Shown here one piece after another: positions 1-8,624 of a stretch of DNA of 64,000 nt. Under the pieces are notes generated by a model. That model saw only the letters and a list, made by a program, of their open reading frames with translations. It ran no database searches and had not been told where the DNA came from. The translations under genes and the position numbers were made by a program. Each line of letters begins with the position of its first letter. Within the stretch, counting starts at the first letter, position 1. Origin of the DNA: Prochlorococcus marinus subsp. marinus str. CCMP1375 (GTDB lineage Bacteria > Cyanobacteriota > Cyanobacteriia > PCC-6307 > Cyanobiaceae); the NCBI RefSeq assembly GCF_000007925.1, contig NC_005042.1:62001-126000 (forward strand). Reading direction: 5' to 3'.

Positions 1-899
1 AAAGGCACTATTTCACTAATATCAGATCCACTATTCTTACTCAGAAGTGGAAACAATCCAATACTGAAAATAAGAGTGATTCCAAATGGCTCAATTAAAG
101 CCCTAGGGAATTCTGGTAGCGTTTCAGCTTTCCATAAGAATGGGAAAGCTTTATCTCTAGATTTAGAATATTTTTTTTCAAAGTATGGCTCTGAACTTGT
201 TAGCAGAACATCAATTATTGTTTTAATTGATTCTGTAATTACATTATTTGTCTCGGTTTCTAGTTTGATTCTTTGTCGAGCAGCAAATCTTATAAATGGT
301 GTAACAATATATGATATAAAGGTATAGCAAAGTAAAAGACTAAAAATTAAATACACAGCTGTTAGTTTTCCAAAAATAAGTATTGCTATTGATATGAATG
401 ATACAATGAAGAAACCACTAACTATTTGTAAAATAGGCCGAACAAATTTTTCAGAAACTCTTGATACATTTAGCAGTAATTTTGTAGATAATTCAGAAGT
501 TTTATTTGCTAGAAAAAATTCATATGGTTGTGATAATATTTTCTTTTGGGCTATTTCAGTTAAATCTAGCCAAATTGAATAAGTTAGTCTTTCTTGACAT
601 GCCCTTAGGAATAGTCTGAGCAATGAAGATATCCAATTTACAGCTATATAGACAATCACTAGCAAAATGATTTTAGTTTTTGGATCTTCGGTAAATAGTT
701 GGCTAAAAGGAATTGATGGTTTATTTGGGGCTCCTATGAAAAGGGTGAAAATGCGTGATACCAGTGCTACTACAGCGACATCGACTAGCCCAGTTATCGC
801 AGCAATTGGTAAAAGCAAAAGAAGTGATCTTTTCCTTTTCTTTGGTAGTGTCTTTAAAAGACGAACCAGTAACTTAAATGTTTGACTTCTACGTATCAT
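1..899 (-). CDS. ABC exporter, N-terminal membrane domain (partial)
   Basis: Translating the minus strand from the ATG at 899 gives about 299 codons without a stop up to the window edge, so the C-terminal part, including the expected ATPase domain, lies outside. The protein starts MIRRSQTFKLLVRLL, followed by a basic stretch and then several hydrophobic segments (LLLLPIAAITGLVDVAVVAL, KIILLVIVYIAVNWISSLL, FFIVSFISIAILIFG). This is the layout of a type I exporter membrane domain of the MsbA/PglK type. The motif ACQERLTYSIWLDLTE is typical of the coupling region after the third segment. Its place next to glycosyltransferases suggests export of a polysaccharide or lipid-linked glycan; that role is inference. 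No nucleotide-binding motif is visible, so the exporter call rests on the membrane-domain pattern only. Confidence 0.72.
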   Translation of the reverse strand, partial: MIRRSQTFKLLVRLLKTLPKKRKRSLLLLLPIAAITGLVDVAVVALVSRIFTLFIGAPNKPSIPFSQLFTEDPKTKIILLVIVYIAVNWISSLLRLFLRACQERLTYSIWLDLTEIAQKKILSQPYEFFLANKTSELSTKLLLNVSRVSEKFVRPILQIVSGFFIVSFISIAILIFGKLTAVYLIFSLLLCYTFISYIVTPFIRFAARQRIKLETETNNVITESIKTIIDVLLTSSEPYFEKKYSKSRDKAFPFLWKAETLPEFPRALIEPFGITLIFSIGLFPLLSKNSGSDISEIVP

Positions 900-1338
900 T
901 CCTTGAAATTACCCATCCTTAGCCTTTGAAACCTTTTTAGCAGGCCACTTTTTAGGCTGATCTTTGGTAATGGAAAGAGCCCTTTACTGGAACAATGGAT
1001 CGTTAACAGTTAATCTTTTTCAGTCTGAGGCGATTCAATAAAAAGCGTTAATGATTTTTACTAGTCTTAGACAGTCAAATGAACCATTGGCCCTGTTTAG
1101 ATATTTCAATTCTTGATCATTAGATTTTTTATAAATTTTTCTTATGAATCGTTAGAGATGCTATGGATTTAGTTGGTGTGTTAACTGTCACAATGCCAAA
1201 ATCAAATTCTTCTTGAGCGATACTAGGTAGTAGTTATTATCTATTTCAATCTAATTGGCTACAGGAAATCGTATGTAAAGCATACCAAATACTCTTGATA
1301 TAAACATAAGCATAGATTTCACAGCAATTGATTTTTGT
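900..1338. other. Intergenic stretch, no gene recognised
   Basis: This 439-base AT-rich gap lies between the minus-strand ABC exporter and the plus-strand glycosyltransferase, so it should carry two divergent promoters. Only very short ORFs (about 20 codons or fewer) occur on the plus strand. On the minus strand a reading of about 25 codons at 909-983 ends in KKWPAKKVSKAKDG but has no start codon. I see no tRNA, no strong hairpin and no repeat. Confidence 0.6.
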
Positions 1339-2562
1339 ATGAATAGGTGCAAAATAAGGCAAAATATATATAACCAAGAATTGAGTCTATTGGCACATAT
1401 TGTTTTGCTTTCTACAGCTGATTGGGATCATCCTTTATGGACAAATAAACAACATGTGGCTTGCTCTCTTGCAGATGAAGGCCATTATATTCTTTATGTA
1501 GAGTCATTAGGATTGAGATCAGTCAATGCTACTAGTAAAGATTGGATTCGTATATTTAAGAGATTAATCAAAGGTTTATCTCCTCCTAGGAATGTATATA
1601 AGAATATTTGGGTCTGGTCTCCATTGGTGATACCTGGCTCTTCAAAGGGAATATTTCTAATAATTAATAAATTTATGCTTTTTTTTGGTATTTATATCGC
1701 TAGAAAAATTTTAAGATTACGTTGTGAATGGCTCTGGACTTATAACCCTTTAACAACAAAGCTTCTAAATATAAAAAACTTTTCACAAATAATTTATCAT
1801 GCTGTTGACGCTATTCAAGAACAACCAAATATGCCGAGAGAAATTATAGAAAGTGAAGAAAAAAAATTATGTCTTAAAGCTAATAATGTTTTTGTTACCT
1901 CTCCAGCTATTTATAGAAGATTAAAGCCCTATTCTCATAATATTAAATACTATTCAAATTGTTGTGACTATAATCATTTTTCAAAAGCACTAAATATTAA
2001 AAGAAATAATATTCCAGAAGATCTAATGATTTTAAAGTCACCAGTCATAGGTTTTGTAGGAGCCATTAGCAATTATAAACTTGACTTTTCATTAATTTAT
2101 GAGTTGGCTAAAAATAATAAAATGTGGAATTTTGTATTTATTGGACCTGTTTCAGAAGGGGAGGCAAATACTGATACAAGTTTAATTGATAGCTTGCCAA
2201 ATATACATCTTTTTGGGTATAGGCCTTATTCAGTACTTCCCTCTTATTGTGCTGGTTTTGATCTTGCTTGGTTGCCACTACAAAAAAATCCGTATACACA
2301 TTCTATGTTCCCAATGAAGTTTTTTGAATACCTTGCTGCTGGTTTGCCAGTGGTTGCTACTTCTATTGATAGTCTTCAAGAATTTTCCAACGAAGCAATA
2401 TTATGCGAAGTTGATTATAAGCATTTTGAATCAGCAATTAAATCATCTTTAACCACTTCTTACTGTGATTTGGAGTTAAGACTGAATCTTGCAAAGCAAT
2501 ATACTTATAAGAAACGTACTCAAAGTATGCTCCATGATATTCAAGAATTGATCAATGCTTAA
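1339..2562 (+). CDS. Glycosyltransferase, GT4-like
   Basis: This 407-residue protein has the two-lobed layout of GT-B enzymes of the GT4 group. The N-terminal lobe begins around LLSTADWDHPLWTNKQHVACSL and includes IIYHAVDAIQEQP. The C-terminal lobe begins near VIGFVGAISNYKLDFSLIYEL and carries FVFIGPV, LPNIHLFGY and PMKFFEYLAAGLPVVAT, which is the usual E-x-x-A-x-G-x-P nucleotide-sugar binding segment. It probably adds a sugar to a surface glycan on the cytoplasmic side. The ATG at 1339 opens the frame; a downstream TTG could also serve, because the first 15 residues look unlike the family. It ends 4 bases before the converging asnB gene. Donor and acceptor cannot be told. Confidence 0.85.
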   Translation: MNRCKIRQNIYNQELSLLAHIVLLSTADWDHPLWTNKQHVACSLADEGHYILYVESLGLRSVNATSKDWIRIFKRLIKGLSPPRNVYKNIWVWSPLVIPGSSKGIFLIINKFMLFFGIYIARKILRLRCEWLWTYNPLTTKLLNIKNFSQIIYHAVDAIQEQPNMPREIIESEEKKLCLKANNVFVTSPAIYRRLKPYSHNIKYYSNCCDYNHFSKALNIKRNNIPEDLMILKSPVIGFVGAISNYKLDFSLIYELAKNNKMWNFVFIGPVSEGEANTDTSLIDSLPNIHLFGYRPYSVLPSYCAGFDLAWLPLQKNPYTHSMFPMKFFEYLAAGLPVVATSIDSLQEFSNEAILCEVDYKHFESAIKSSLTTSYCDLELRLNLAKQYTYKKRTQSMLHDIQELINA

Positions 2563-2566
2563 TGAG

Positions 2567-4531
2567 CTATATATTTTTATCAATCCAAGATTCCCAAATT
2601 AGAGCAGACCATAATTTTTTACTATTATCTTTTACACCTTGAATGTGTTCATTTAATAGCTTTGTTGTAATTTCTGGATTAAGAAAACCCTCATCCCGCA
2701 CTTTATTACTATTTAACATTTCTTCTGCCCATTCTCTTAAAGGTCCTTTAATCCATTCATTTATAGGTGTTGCAAAACCTGCTTTGGGCCTTTCAAATAA
2801 TTTTTTAGGTATATAGTCTGCAAGAATTTCCTTTAAAATATATTTTCCACAATTATTTTTTATTTTCAGATTAATAGGTAACCTCCAGATGAGTTCGCCA
2901 ACATTTTTGTCTAGAAAAGGTGACCTTGTTTCCAGACCAACAGCCATTGATGCCCTGTCTAATTTAACTTGATTATTTCCTGGCAAATATGATAAACAGT
3001 CTATGACCATCATAAAAGTAACTGGATCTAATTTTAATTCATGTATAGATTGATTTAATCGTTCATTACTAATAGGTGTAAAAGGTTGATTATATTTGTA
3101 TTCAGTTATTGAAGAAACATCACTCCATTCACGAATTAAACGATAATATAAATCTTCCAATGAATTACTGTAGCTTATTTTATCTGTGATTTTATATAAC
3201 CTTTCCCTAAATTGACGTATTTTTAAAATTGAACCTATTAAATCAATACTTTGGGTAGATAATTTATTGACTGAATTTATTAACATAGGCTTCATAAAAT
3301 TTGGAATAATTCCAAAATACTTCCATATTTTAGGTGCCATTGTATATCGATTATATCCTCCAAATAATTCGTCGGCCCCATCTCCACTTAAGGCAACTGT
3401 GTAACCTTGCGACTTAGCAGCATTGCAAAGTAATAAAGTAGGAATTGCAGCAGGATCTGCAAATGGCTCTGAATAGTATTCATTGATTTTTGGCACAATA
3501 TTCAGAGCATCTTCATTGGTAAATATTAACTCTGAATGATTTGAGCCTAAATAGTTTGAAATTCTTCGAGCATAAGTAGCTTCGTCAAACCTTTTATTTT
3601 CGAAACCTATTGTAAAAGTATTGATTTGGGAATTTGATGTTTCTTGTAATAATGCTGATACTAAGGAGGAGTCTATTCCTCCAGATAGAAAGGAAGTTAT
3701 TTTCACATCAGCTTTTGATTGAGATTTTACTGATTTAATTAATTCTTGCTTTAATAAATTAATTGCTTCAGATTCGTTCTCTATCTCTCTACCATCTACG
3801 TTTTTTATCGTATCTTCTAGTTGCCACCATGACATCGGATAAATCTTGCTATAATCGTCATCAGTAACATCAATTTCTAGAATCTTTCCAGCCTCTAATT
3901 TCCAAATATTTTCATAAATGCTATGGGGATCTGGTACATAATTATAGTTAATAAATAAGCCCATAGACTCTCTGTTAATAGTATTATTAAATTCAGGATA
4001 TGATTTTAAGGCTTTCAAATCTGATCCAAATATCAAGACTTTTCTAGTACCTACACCAGTAATGCCCCAGTAAATTGGTTTTTCTCCGAATCTATCTCTT
4101 GCTAAATAAAATTTATTTTCTTTTCTATCAAATATTCCAAAGGCAAACATTCCTATTAATTTTGTTAATGTTTTATATACTCCCCAGCACTCAATTGCCT
4201 GTATTAATGTTTCGGTATCAGAATGACTTTTCCAATTTTGTGAACCTTGAGTTATTTCCAATTCTTGCCTTAAATCCCAGTGATTATATATTTCACCATT
4301 AAATGTTAAAACAAATCTGTTAGAACTAGATAACATGGGCTGATGTCCAGCTTTTGATAAATCATTAACAGACAACCTCGTATGACTAAGCAGTATTCCT
4401 ATGTCATTGTCTATCCAAATTCCACTATCATCAGGTCCTCTATTTAGCAGGGAAGTATTCATTTTCGAACCTATTTCATCTAGTGCTAATATTTGTCTAT
4501 CTTTGCAAATCAGTCCTGCAATACCACACAT
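2567..4531 (-). CDS. asnB: Asparagine synthase (glutamine-hydrolysing)-like amidotransferase
   Basis: The 654-residue protein begins MCGIAGLI, where Cys2 is the nucleophile of class II glutaminase domains, followed by LLNRGPDDSGIW and LTFNGEIYNH. The synthetase half has the PP-loop SFLSGGIDSSLVSALL around residue 285 and later GDGADELFGGYNRY, both typical of AsnB. The length fits the AsnB family. It normally moves ammonia from glutamine onto aspartate, but AsnB paralogues inside surface polysaccharide clusters may amidate sugar acids instead. Here it sits among glycosyltransferases, so a glycan role is plausible (inference). It is convergent with the GT4 gene and divergent from the GT39 gene, with only 60 bases in which both promoters must fit. 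Confidence 0.9.
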   Translation of the reverse strand: MCGIAGLICKDRQILALDEIGSKMNTSLLNRGPDDSGIWIDNDIGILLSHTRLSVNDLSKAGHQPMLSSSNRFVLTFNGEIYNHWDLRQELEITQGSQNWKSHSDTETLIQAIECWGVYKTLTKLIGMFAFGIFDRKENKFYLARDRFGEKPIYWGITGVGTRKVLIFGSDLKALKSYPEFNNTINRESMGLFINYNYVPDPHSIYENIWKLEAGKILEIDVTDDDYSKIYPMSWWQLEDTIKNVDGREIENESEAINLLKQELIKSVKSQSKADVKITSFLSGGIDSSLVSALLQETSNSQINTFTIGFENKRFDEATYARRISNYLGSNHSELIFTNEDALNIVPKINEYYSEPFADPAAIPTLLLCNAAKSQGYTVALSGDGADELFGGYNRYTMAPKIWKYFGIIPNFMKPMLINSVNKLSTQSIDLIGSILKIRQFRERLYKITDKISYSNSLEDLYYRLIREWSDVSSITEYKYNQPFTPISNERLNQSIHELKLDPVTFMMVIDCLSYLPGNNQVKLDRASMAVGLETRSPFLDKNVGELIWRLPINLKIKNNCGKYILKEILADYIPKKLFERPKAGFATPINEWIKGPLREWAEEMLNSNKVRDEGFLNPEITTKLLNEHIQGVKDNSKKLWSALIWESWIDKNI

Positions 4532-4591
4532 ATAAAATGAGAAACCTTATATTAGGTTACTCTATAATATAATCGTAGATATGATCTACAT

Positions 4592-6190
4592 ATGTTTCGC
4601 AATCTCAGACCTAATCATTTCAAACTAGCTAGTTTACTAGGATCTATAAATTTTTTAAAAGAAATATATTTATATATACCTTTAATATTTACTTTTGGTC
4701 CAAGAAGTTTTGTCGCACAAGATGAGGGATATTATGCTCTTCAGTCTAAATGGATTTTAGATACAGGTAATTGGCTAGCGCCTATGTGGTGGTCAGTTCC
4801 TACTTATGATAGGACAATAGGGGTCCAATGGCTAATTGCTGGTTTTCAGAAAATTTTTGGACAATCTATTTTCGTAGCTCATTTGCCATCAATAATATCT
4901 GGTATTATTTCCCTTTTTCTAACCTATAAAATTTCTTGCTTTCTTATAGGTAAAAGTTTTTCTTGGTTATCTCCTTTAGTACTTTCCCTTAGTTATTTGT
5001 GGATAGATAATCTACATTTGGCAACTCAAGATATGCCTTTGTTGGCTGTGGAATTATTTGGAATATATTCGATTTTAAAAGCTTCAAAATCCTACAAGAG
5101 TAAATGGTTTTTCTTTTCAGGTATAAGTATTGGAATTGCTTTTATGCTAAAGAGCTTTATGATTTTTCTTCCAATTATTGCAATAATACCTTTTTTATTC
5201 TCCAATTCTAAGGATATATTCTTATCAAAGTATTTTTATATTGGATTAATTATCGGTTTCTTACCATTTTGTATATGGATAGCATTAAGTTTAAAAGTAT
5301 ATGGCACTGAAAATGTATCACTTTTATATACAAAGCTTTTAGATTTGTCTACTACGAGTAGTTATAGTAGATCCCCTATCTATTATTTTTGGAATCTCCC
5401 TATAAATACATTTCCTTGGTGTATACTCGCACTACTAGGAATTATAAGAAGCTTTCAATCCTTTTCAATTAACAAGAAATTGCTGATTATCGGCTATCCA
5501 TTCATGTTGTTTGTATTATTAAGCTTATTTAATACTAAAACCCCATATTATGGATTGCAGTTAACTCCATTCATTGCAATAAATGCAACAATAGCTATTA
5601 AGGATATTTTACACAATGATACTCAACTTAGTAGAAGCTGCTTGTTTATAATCTCACTTATTGGATCTCTAATACTCTTAATAGGATTTATAAACTTAAC
5701 TTTTAAATTTACAGATATATCTTCAAACTTCCCACAAGAATTACTGGTAACAATACTCCTTCTTACTGGATTTTCTTTAACTTCAGTTTATTTTGCTCGG
5801 AGTAAATCAACTCTTTTACTAGCATTATTTGCAGGGCCATATCTATCCTTCATTTTAGCCACTCAGAATGGACTTTTTACAGATCGAAACCCCAATTTTA
5901 GGAAAGCATATTTTACTAATGATATTTCGCATAAATTAGAAAATAATTATGTCAATTTTATCTTCCCTGATTATCAGCTAAGCTCACAATCCTTTTCTCA
6001 GGTCGTTCGCTTAGGCCTTTATTCAAAAAATTCAGGTAATATTAAATTAAACCCTTTATCACTGAGAGAAGGAGAATATGCTTGGATTGAAGATTCAAAA
6101 ATTAAACAATTACCTATAAACTCCTATGATGTCATAAAAGATGATCCTATCTTCGACCCTTGGACACTTATTTTCTACTCAAAAAAGTAA
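4592..6190 (+). CDS. GT39/ArnT-like membrane glycosyltransferase
   Basis: This 532-residue protein has about ten to twelve hydrophobic segments. Near residue 45 it has AQDEGYYALQSKWIL, the acidic loop (D-E-G-Y) that carries the catalytic Asp in ArnT and other GT39 enzymes, followed by IGVQWLIAGFQKIFG. These enzymes use polyprenyl-phosphate sugars and transfer the sugar on the outer side of the inner membrane. The C-terminal 90 residues are soluble and probably periplasmic. The gene is divergent from asnB and is followed 78 bases later by the methyltransferase-GT2 fusion. That fusion could supply the lipid-linked sugar donor, which would link the two (inference). The substrate is unknown. Confidence 0.8.
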   Translation: MFRNLRPNHFKLASLLGSINFLKEIYLYIPLIFTFGPRSFVAQDEGYYALQSKWILDTGNWLAPMWWSVPTYDRTIGVQWLIAGFQKIFGQSIFVAHLPSIISGIISLFLTYKISCFLIGKSFSWLSPLVLSLSYLWIDNLHLATQDMPLLAVELFGIYSILKASKSYKSKWFFFSGISIGIAFMLKSFMIFLPIIAIIPFLFSNSKDIFLSKYFYIGLIIGFLPFCIWIALSLKVYGTENVSLLYTKLLDLSTTSSYSRSPIYYFWNLPINTFPWCILALLGIIRSFQSFSINKKLLIIGYPFMLFVLLSLFNTKTPYYGLQLTPFIAINATIAIKDILHNDTQLSRSCLFIISLIGSLILLIGFINLTFKFTDISSNFPQELLVTILLLTGFSLTSVYFARSKSTLLLALFAGPYLSFILATQNGLFTDRNPNFRKAYFTNDISHKLENNYVNFIFPDYQLSSQSFSQVVRLGLYSKNSGNIKLNPLSLREGEYAWIEDSKIKQLPINSYDVIKDDPIFDPWTLIFYSKK

Positions 6191-6268
6191 CTTTAATCGA
6201 TGACCTCTTTGAACATAGAATCTTTTTGTATTAGTATCATAGTTAACTATCTAGATATATAGTTCTTC

Positions 6269-7663
6269 ATGGAAAGCACCCACAATAAACTTCACTATAG
6301 AAACCTCAATAAAACATATTACCAAGATCTCGAAAAAATCCATCAAGTACTTATTCCTGAAGGACAAAGAATACTCGAATTAGGGTGTGGAGTTGGAGAC
6401 TTGCTTTCTTCTCTAAAACCTAGTTATGGTGTTGGCATCGAGATTGATCTTGAAACTGCAAATATCGCTAGAGAACGGCATAAGCATCTTCATATTTATA
6501 ACTTAGATGCTGAAGGAATTACTCAAACTAATTTTAATACTTCAGAACCATTTGATATCATTATTATCAATAATACATTAAATACCATTAATGATGTTCA
6601 AGCACTATTTGTTAAACTTGAGGAATTTAGTCATTGTCAAACAAGATTAGTTATAAGTTTTCATAATTGGCTATGGCAACCATTATTGAAGTTGTCCGAG
6701 AAAGTTGGACAAAGAGAACCTCAACCCCCTGAGAGTTGGTTGACTCCAGGTGATATTTCTAATCTGTTAGATATTTCTGGATGGGAGGTTTTAAAGCATG
6801 GTCATAGGTGTTTAGTACCCAGAAATATTCCCGTGATTTCTTCTTTTGCAAACAGATGGCTCAGCCAATTGCCACTATTAGAGAATTTTGATTTAACACA
6901 CTGGATGATTGCAAGACGCAGACCTAAAGAACATAAAGAAGCCAGTATTAGCATTGTGATACCAGCAAGAAATGAGTCAGGAAATATTTCTTCTGCTATT
7001 AAAAGAATGCCAGACTTTGGTTTACCAACAGAAGTAATATTTGTTGAAGGACATTCAAATGACGATACTTGGGAAGAGATCAATAGAGTCTGTGCAGATT
7101 ATGAAGGCCCTTTAGCTATAGAAAAATATAGGCAAACAGGCAAAGGAAAGGCAGATGCTGTTTGGTTAGCCTTTGAAAAGGCTAAGGGTGATATTTTAAT
7201 GATTTTAGATGCTGATTTAACTGTTAGGCCAGAAGATCTGCCTGTATTTGTAAGAACTTTATTGGAAGGTAATGGTGAATTTGTAAATGGATGCCGACTT
7301 GTGTATCCAAGGACAAATTTAGCTATGCCTTTATTAAATACTTTGGCTAATCGTTTTTTTGCTGCTGTATTTTCTTGGTTATTAAGACAAAGGTTTAAAG
7401 ATACTCTTTGTGGAACAAAAGTTTTATGGAAGAAGGATTATCAGAGGTTAAAAGATGGAAGAAGCTATTTTGGTGATTTTGACCCCTTTGGAGATTTTGA
7501 TTTATTATTTGGAGCCAGTAAGCTTAATTTAAAAATAGTTGAAGTACCTGTAAGATACCAGGAACGAATTTATGGTAGTTCAAATATATCTCATTTTAAA
7601 GAGGGTTTGGTGCTAGCAAAAATGTGTTTTATAGCAGCTAAAAAATTAAGATTCATTCCTTAA
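6269..7663 (+). CDS. Fusion of SAM methyltransferase and GT2 glycosyltransferase
   Basis: The 464-residue protein has two recognisable halves. Residues about 1-200 form a class I SAM-dependent methyltransferase with motif I RILELGCGVGDLLSSL, an acidic residue after VGIEIDLET, and PFDIIIINNTLN. Residues about 225-464 form a GT2 glycosyltransferase with ISIVIPARNESGNISSAI, VIFVEGHSNDDTWEEI and ILDADLTVRPEDL, where the D-A-D is the metal/nucleotide-sugar motif. The second half resembles DPM1-type polyprenyl-phosphate sugar synthases. It ends directly before the next gene (stop TAA 7661-7663, ATG 7664), so the two are probably co-translated. A plausible job is making a lipid-linked sugar for the neighbouring GT39 enzymes. 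What the methyltransferase modifies is unknown. Confidence 0.85.
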   Translation: MESTHNKLHYRNLNKTYYQDLEKIHQVLIPEGQRILELGCGVGDLLSSLKPSYGVGIEIDLETANIARERHKHLHIYNLDAEGITQTNFNTSEPFDIIIINNTLNTINDVQALFVKLEEFSHCQTRLVISFHNWLWQPLLKLSEKVGQREPQPPESWLTPGDISNLLDISGWEVLKHGHRCLVPRNIPVISSFANRWLSQLPLLENFDLTHWMIARRRPKEHKEASISIVIPARNESGNISSAIKRMPDFGLPTEVIFVEGHSNDDTWEEINRVCADYEGPLAIEKYRQTGKGKADAVWLAFEKAKGDILMILDADLTVRPEDLPVFVRTLLEGNGEFVNGCRLVYPRTNLAMPLLNTLANRFFAAVFSWLLRQRFKDTLCGTKVLWKKDYQRLKDGRSYFGDFDPFGDFDLLFGASKLNLKIVEVPVRYQERIYGSSNISHFKEGLVLAKMCFIAAKKLRFIP

Positions 7664-8605
7664 ATGCAAAATATAAATTGGATAAAATTATTTGTAATAG
7701 GACTTTTTGCATATACACTTTTAGCTCTTTATCTAGGGGTATCAGATCTCAAAAATTCTATTTCATACCTGCCTCATAGTTTTTGGCTTTTCTCATTAAT
7801 TTCACCTTTATCTGTTCATTTAATTTTGTCATTACGATGGCATTTCTTTCTTCGATATTTGCAATGCAATATCAATTATTTTGAATCTTTTAGCATTTAT
7901 TTACCTGGATTATCTTTAATCGCTGCTCCTGCAAGATCTGGAGAGGCTATTAGGGGGCTTTGGTTGAAAAGTAGATTTAATTTGCCAGTTAGCCTTGGTA
8001 TAAGTTGTACATTCGTAGAGAGAATTGGTGAATTAATTAGTGCATTAATAATAATAATATGGTCTCTATATTTCACTAATTTTTTCTCTATACCTATATT
8101 GTTATTTTTTACAATTACATGCTCTTATTTTTTTCATCACTTTAAAATTATAAAAAAACTTACGATTTTTTCGAAAAACTTACATTTTTATAATTCGAAA
8201 TTTCTACAGAGAAAGATATTTAAAAATGCTTCCCTTTTAGTTGATAAAGTTAATACCTTATGTCTCCCTTATCCATTGGCTTTGTCGGTTTTGTTAAGCC
8301 TAGTTGCATGGCTGATAGAAGCATACTTACTGTATCGAGTATTTTCTTTTCTCAATGTCGAAATTGCTTTTAAACATTCGGCACTTATAAGAACCGTAAT
8401 GGGAATGGGAGGAGTTATCTCATTCCTACCAGCGGGCTTAATTACAGCTGAATCTACAGGAATAGCAATGGCTTTAGCATATGGCTCTGGTCGCGTTGAG
8501 GCGGTTGCTGCAACAATCTTTATACGTATTTATACATTGTTTATACCATTTATTTTAGGATTGTTCTCCTATTCTTTTCAGAAGGATATCCGTTTTTCAA
8601 AATAG
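7664..8605 (+). CDS. Lysylphosphatidylglycerol synthase TM region / UPF0104-like membrane protein
   Basis: This 313-residue integral membrane protein has about seven or eight hydrophobic segments. It contains SLRWHFFLRYLQ, LSLIAAPARSGEAIRGLWLKSRFNLP, TFVERIGELISALI and, near the end, GMGGVISFLPAGLITAESTGIAMALAYG. These match the conserved blocks of the UPF0104/flippase-like family related to the membrane half of MprF. Members are often found beside GT2 and GT39 genes, and a role in moving or using lipid-linked sugars has been suggested for them. The ATG follows the previous stop with no gap, and the next gene begins 19 bases after its end, so the three form one transcription unit. Confidence 0.78.
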   Translation: MQNINWIKLFVIGLFAYTLLALYLGVSDLKNSISYLPHSFWLFSLISPLSVHLILSLRWHFFLRYLQCNINYFESFSIYLPGLSLIAAPARSGEAIRGLWLKSRFNLPVSLGISCTFVERIGELISALIIIIWSLYFTNFFSIPILLFFTITCSYFFHHFKIIKKLTIFSKNLHFYNSKFLQRKIFKNASLLVDKVNTLCLPYPLALSVLLSLVAWLIEAYLLYRVFSFLNVEIAFKHSALIRTVMGMGGVISFLPAGLITAESTGIAMALAYGSGRVEAVAATIFIRIYTLFIPFILGLFSYSFQKDIRFSK

Positions 8606-8624
8606 TTATAATTTTTTAAAATTT

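Noticed and set aside
76-885. Three short plus-strand ORFs at the left edge
   Set aside because: They lie antisense to one continuous minus-strand frame that encodes an ABC exporter membrane domain; their own sequences show no family features.
909-983. Minus-strand reading that ends in KKWPAKKVSKAKDG
   Set aside because: Lysine-rich and protein-like, but only about 25 codons with no start codon; it may be a gene remnant, though nothing supports it further.
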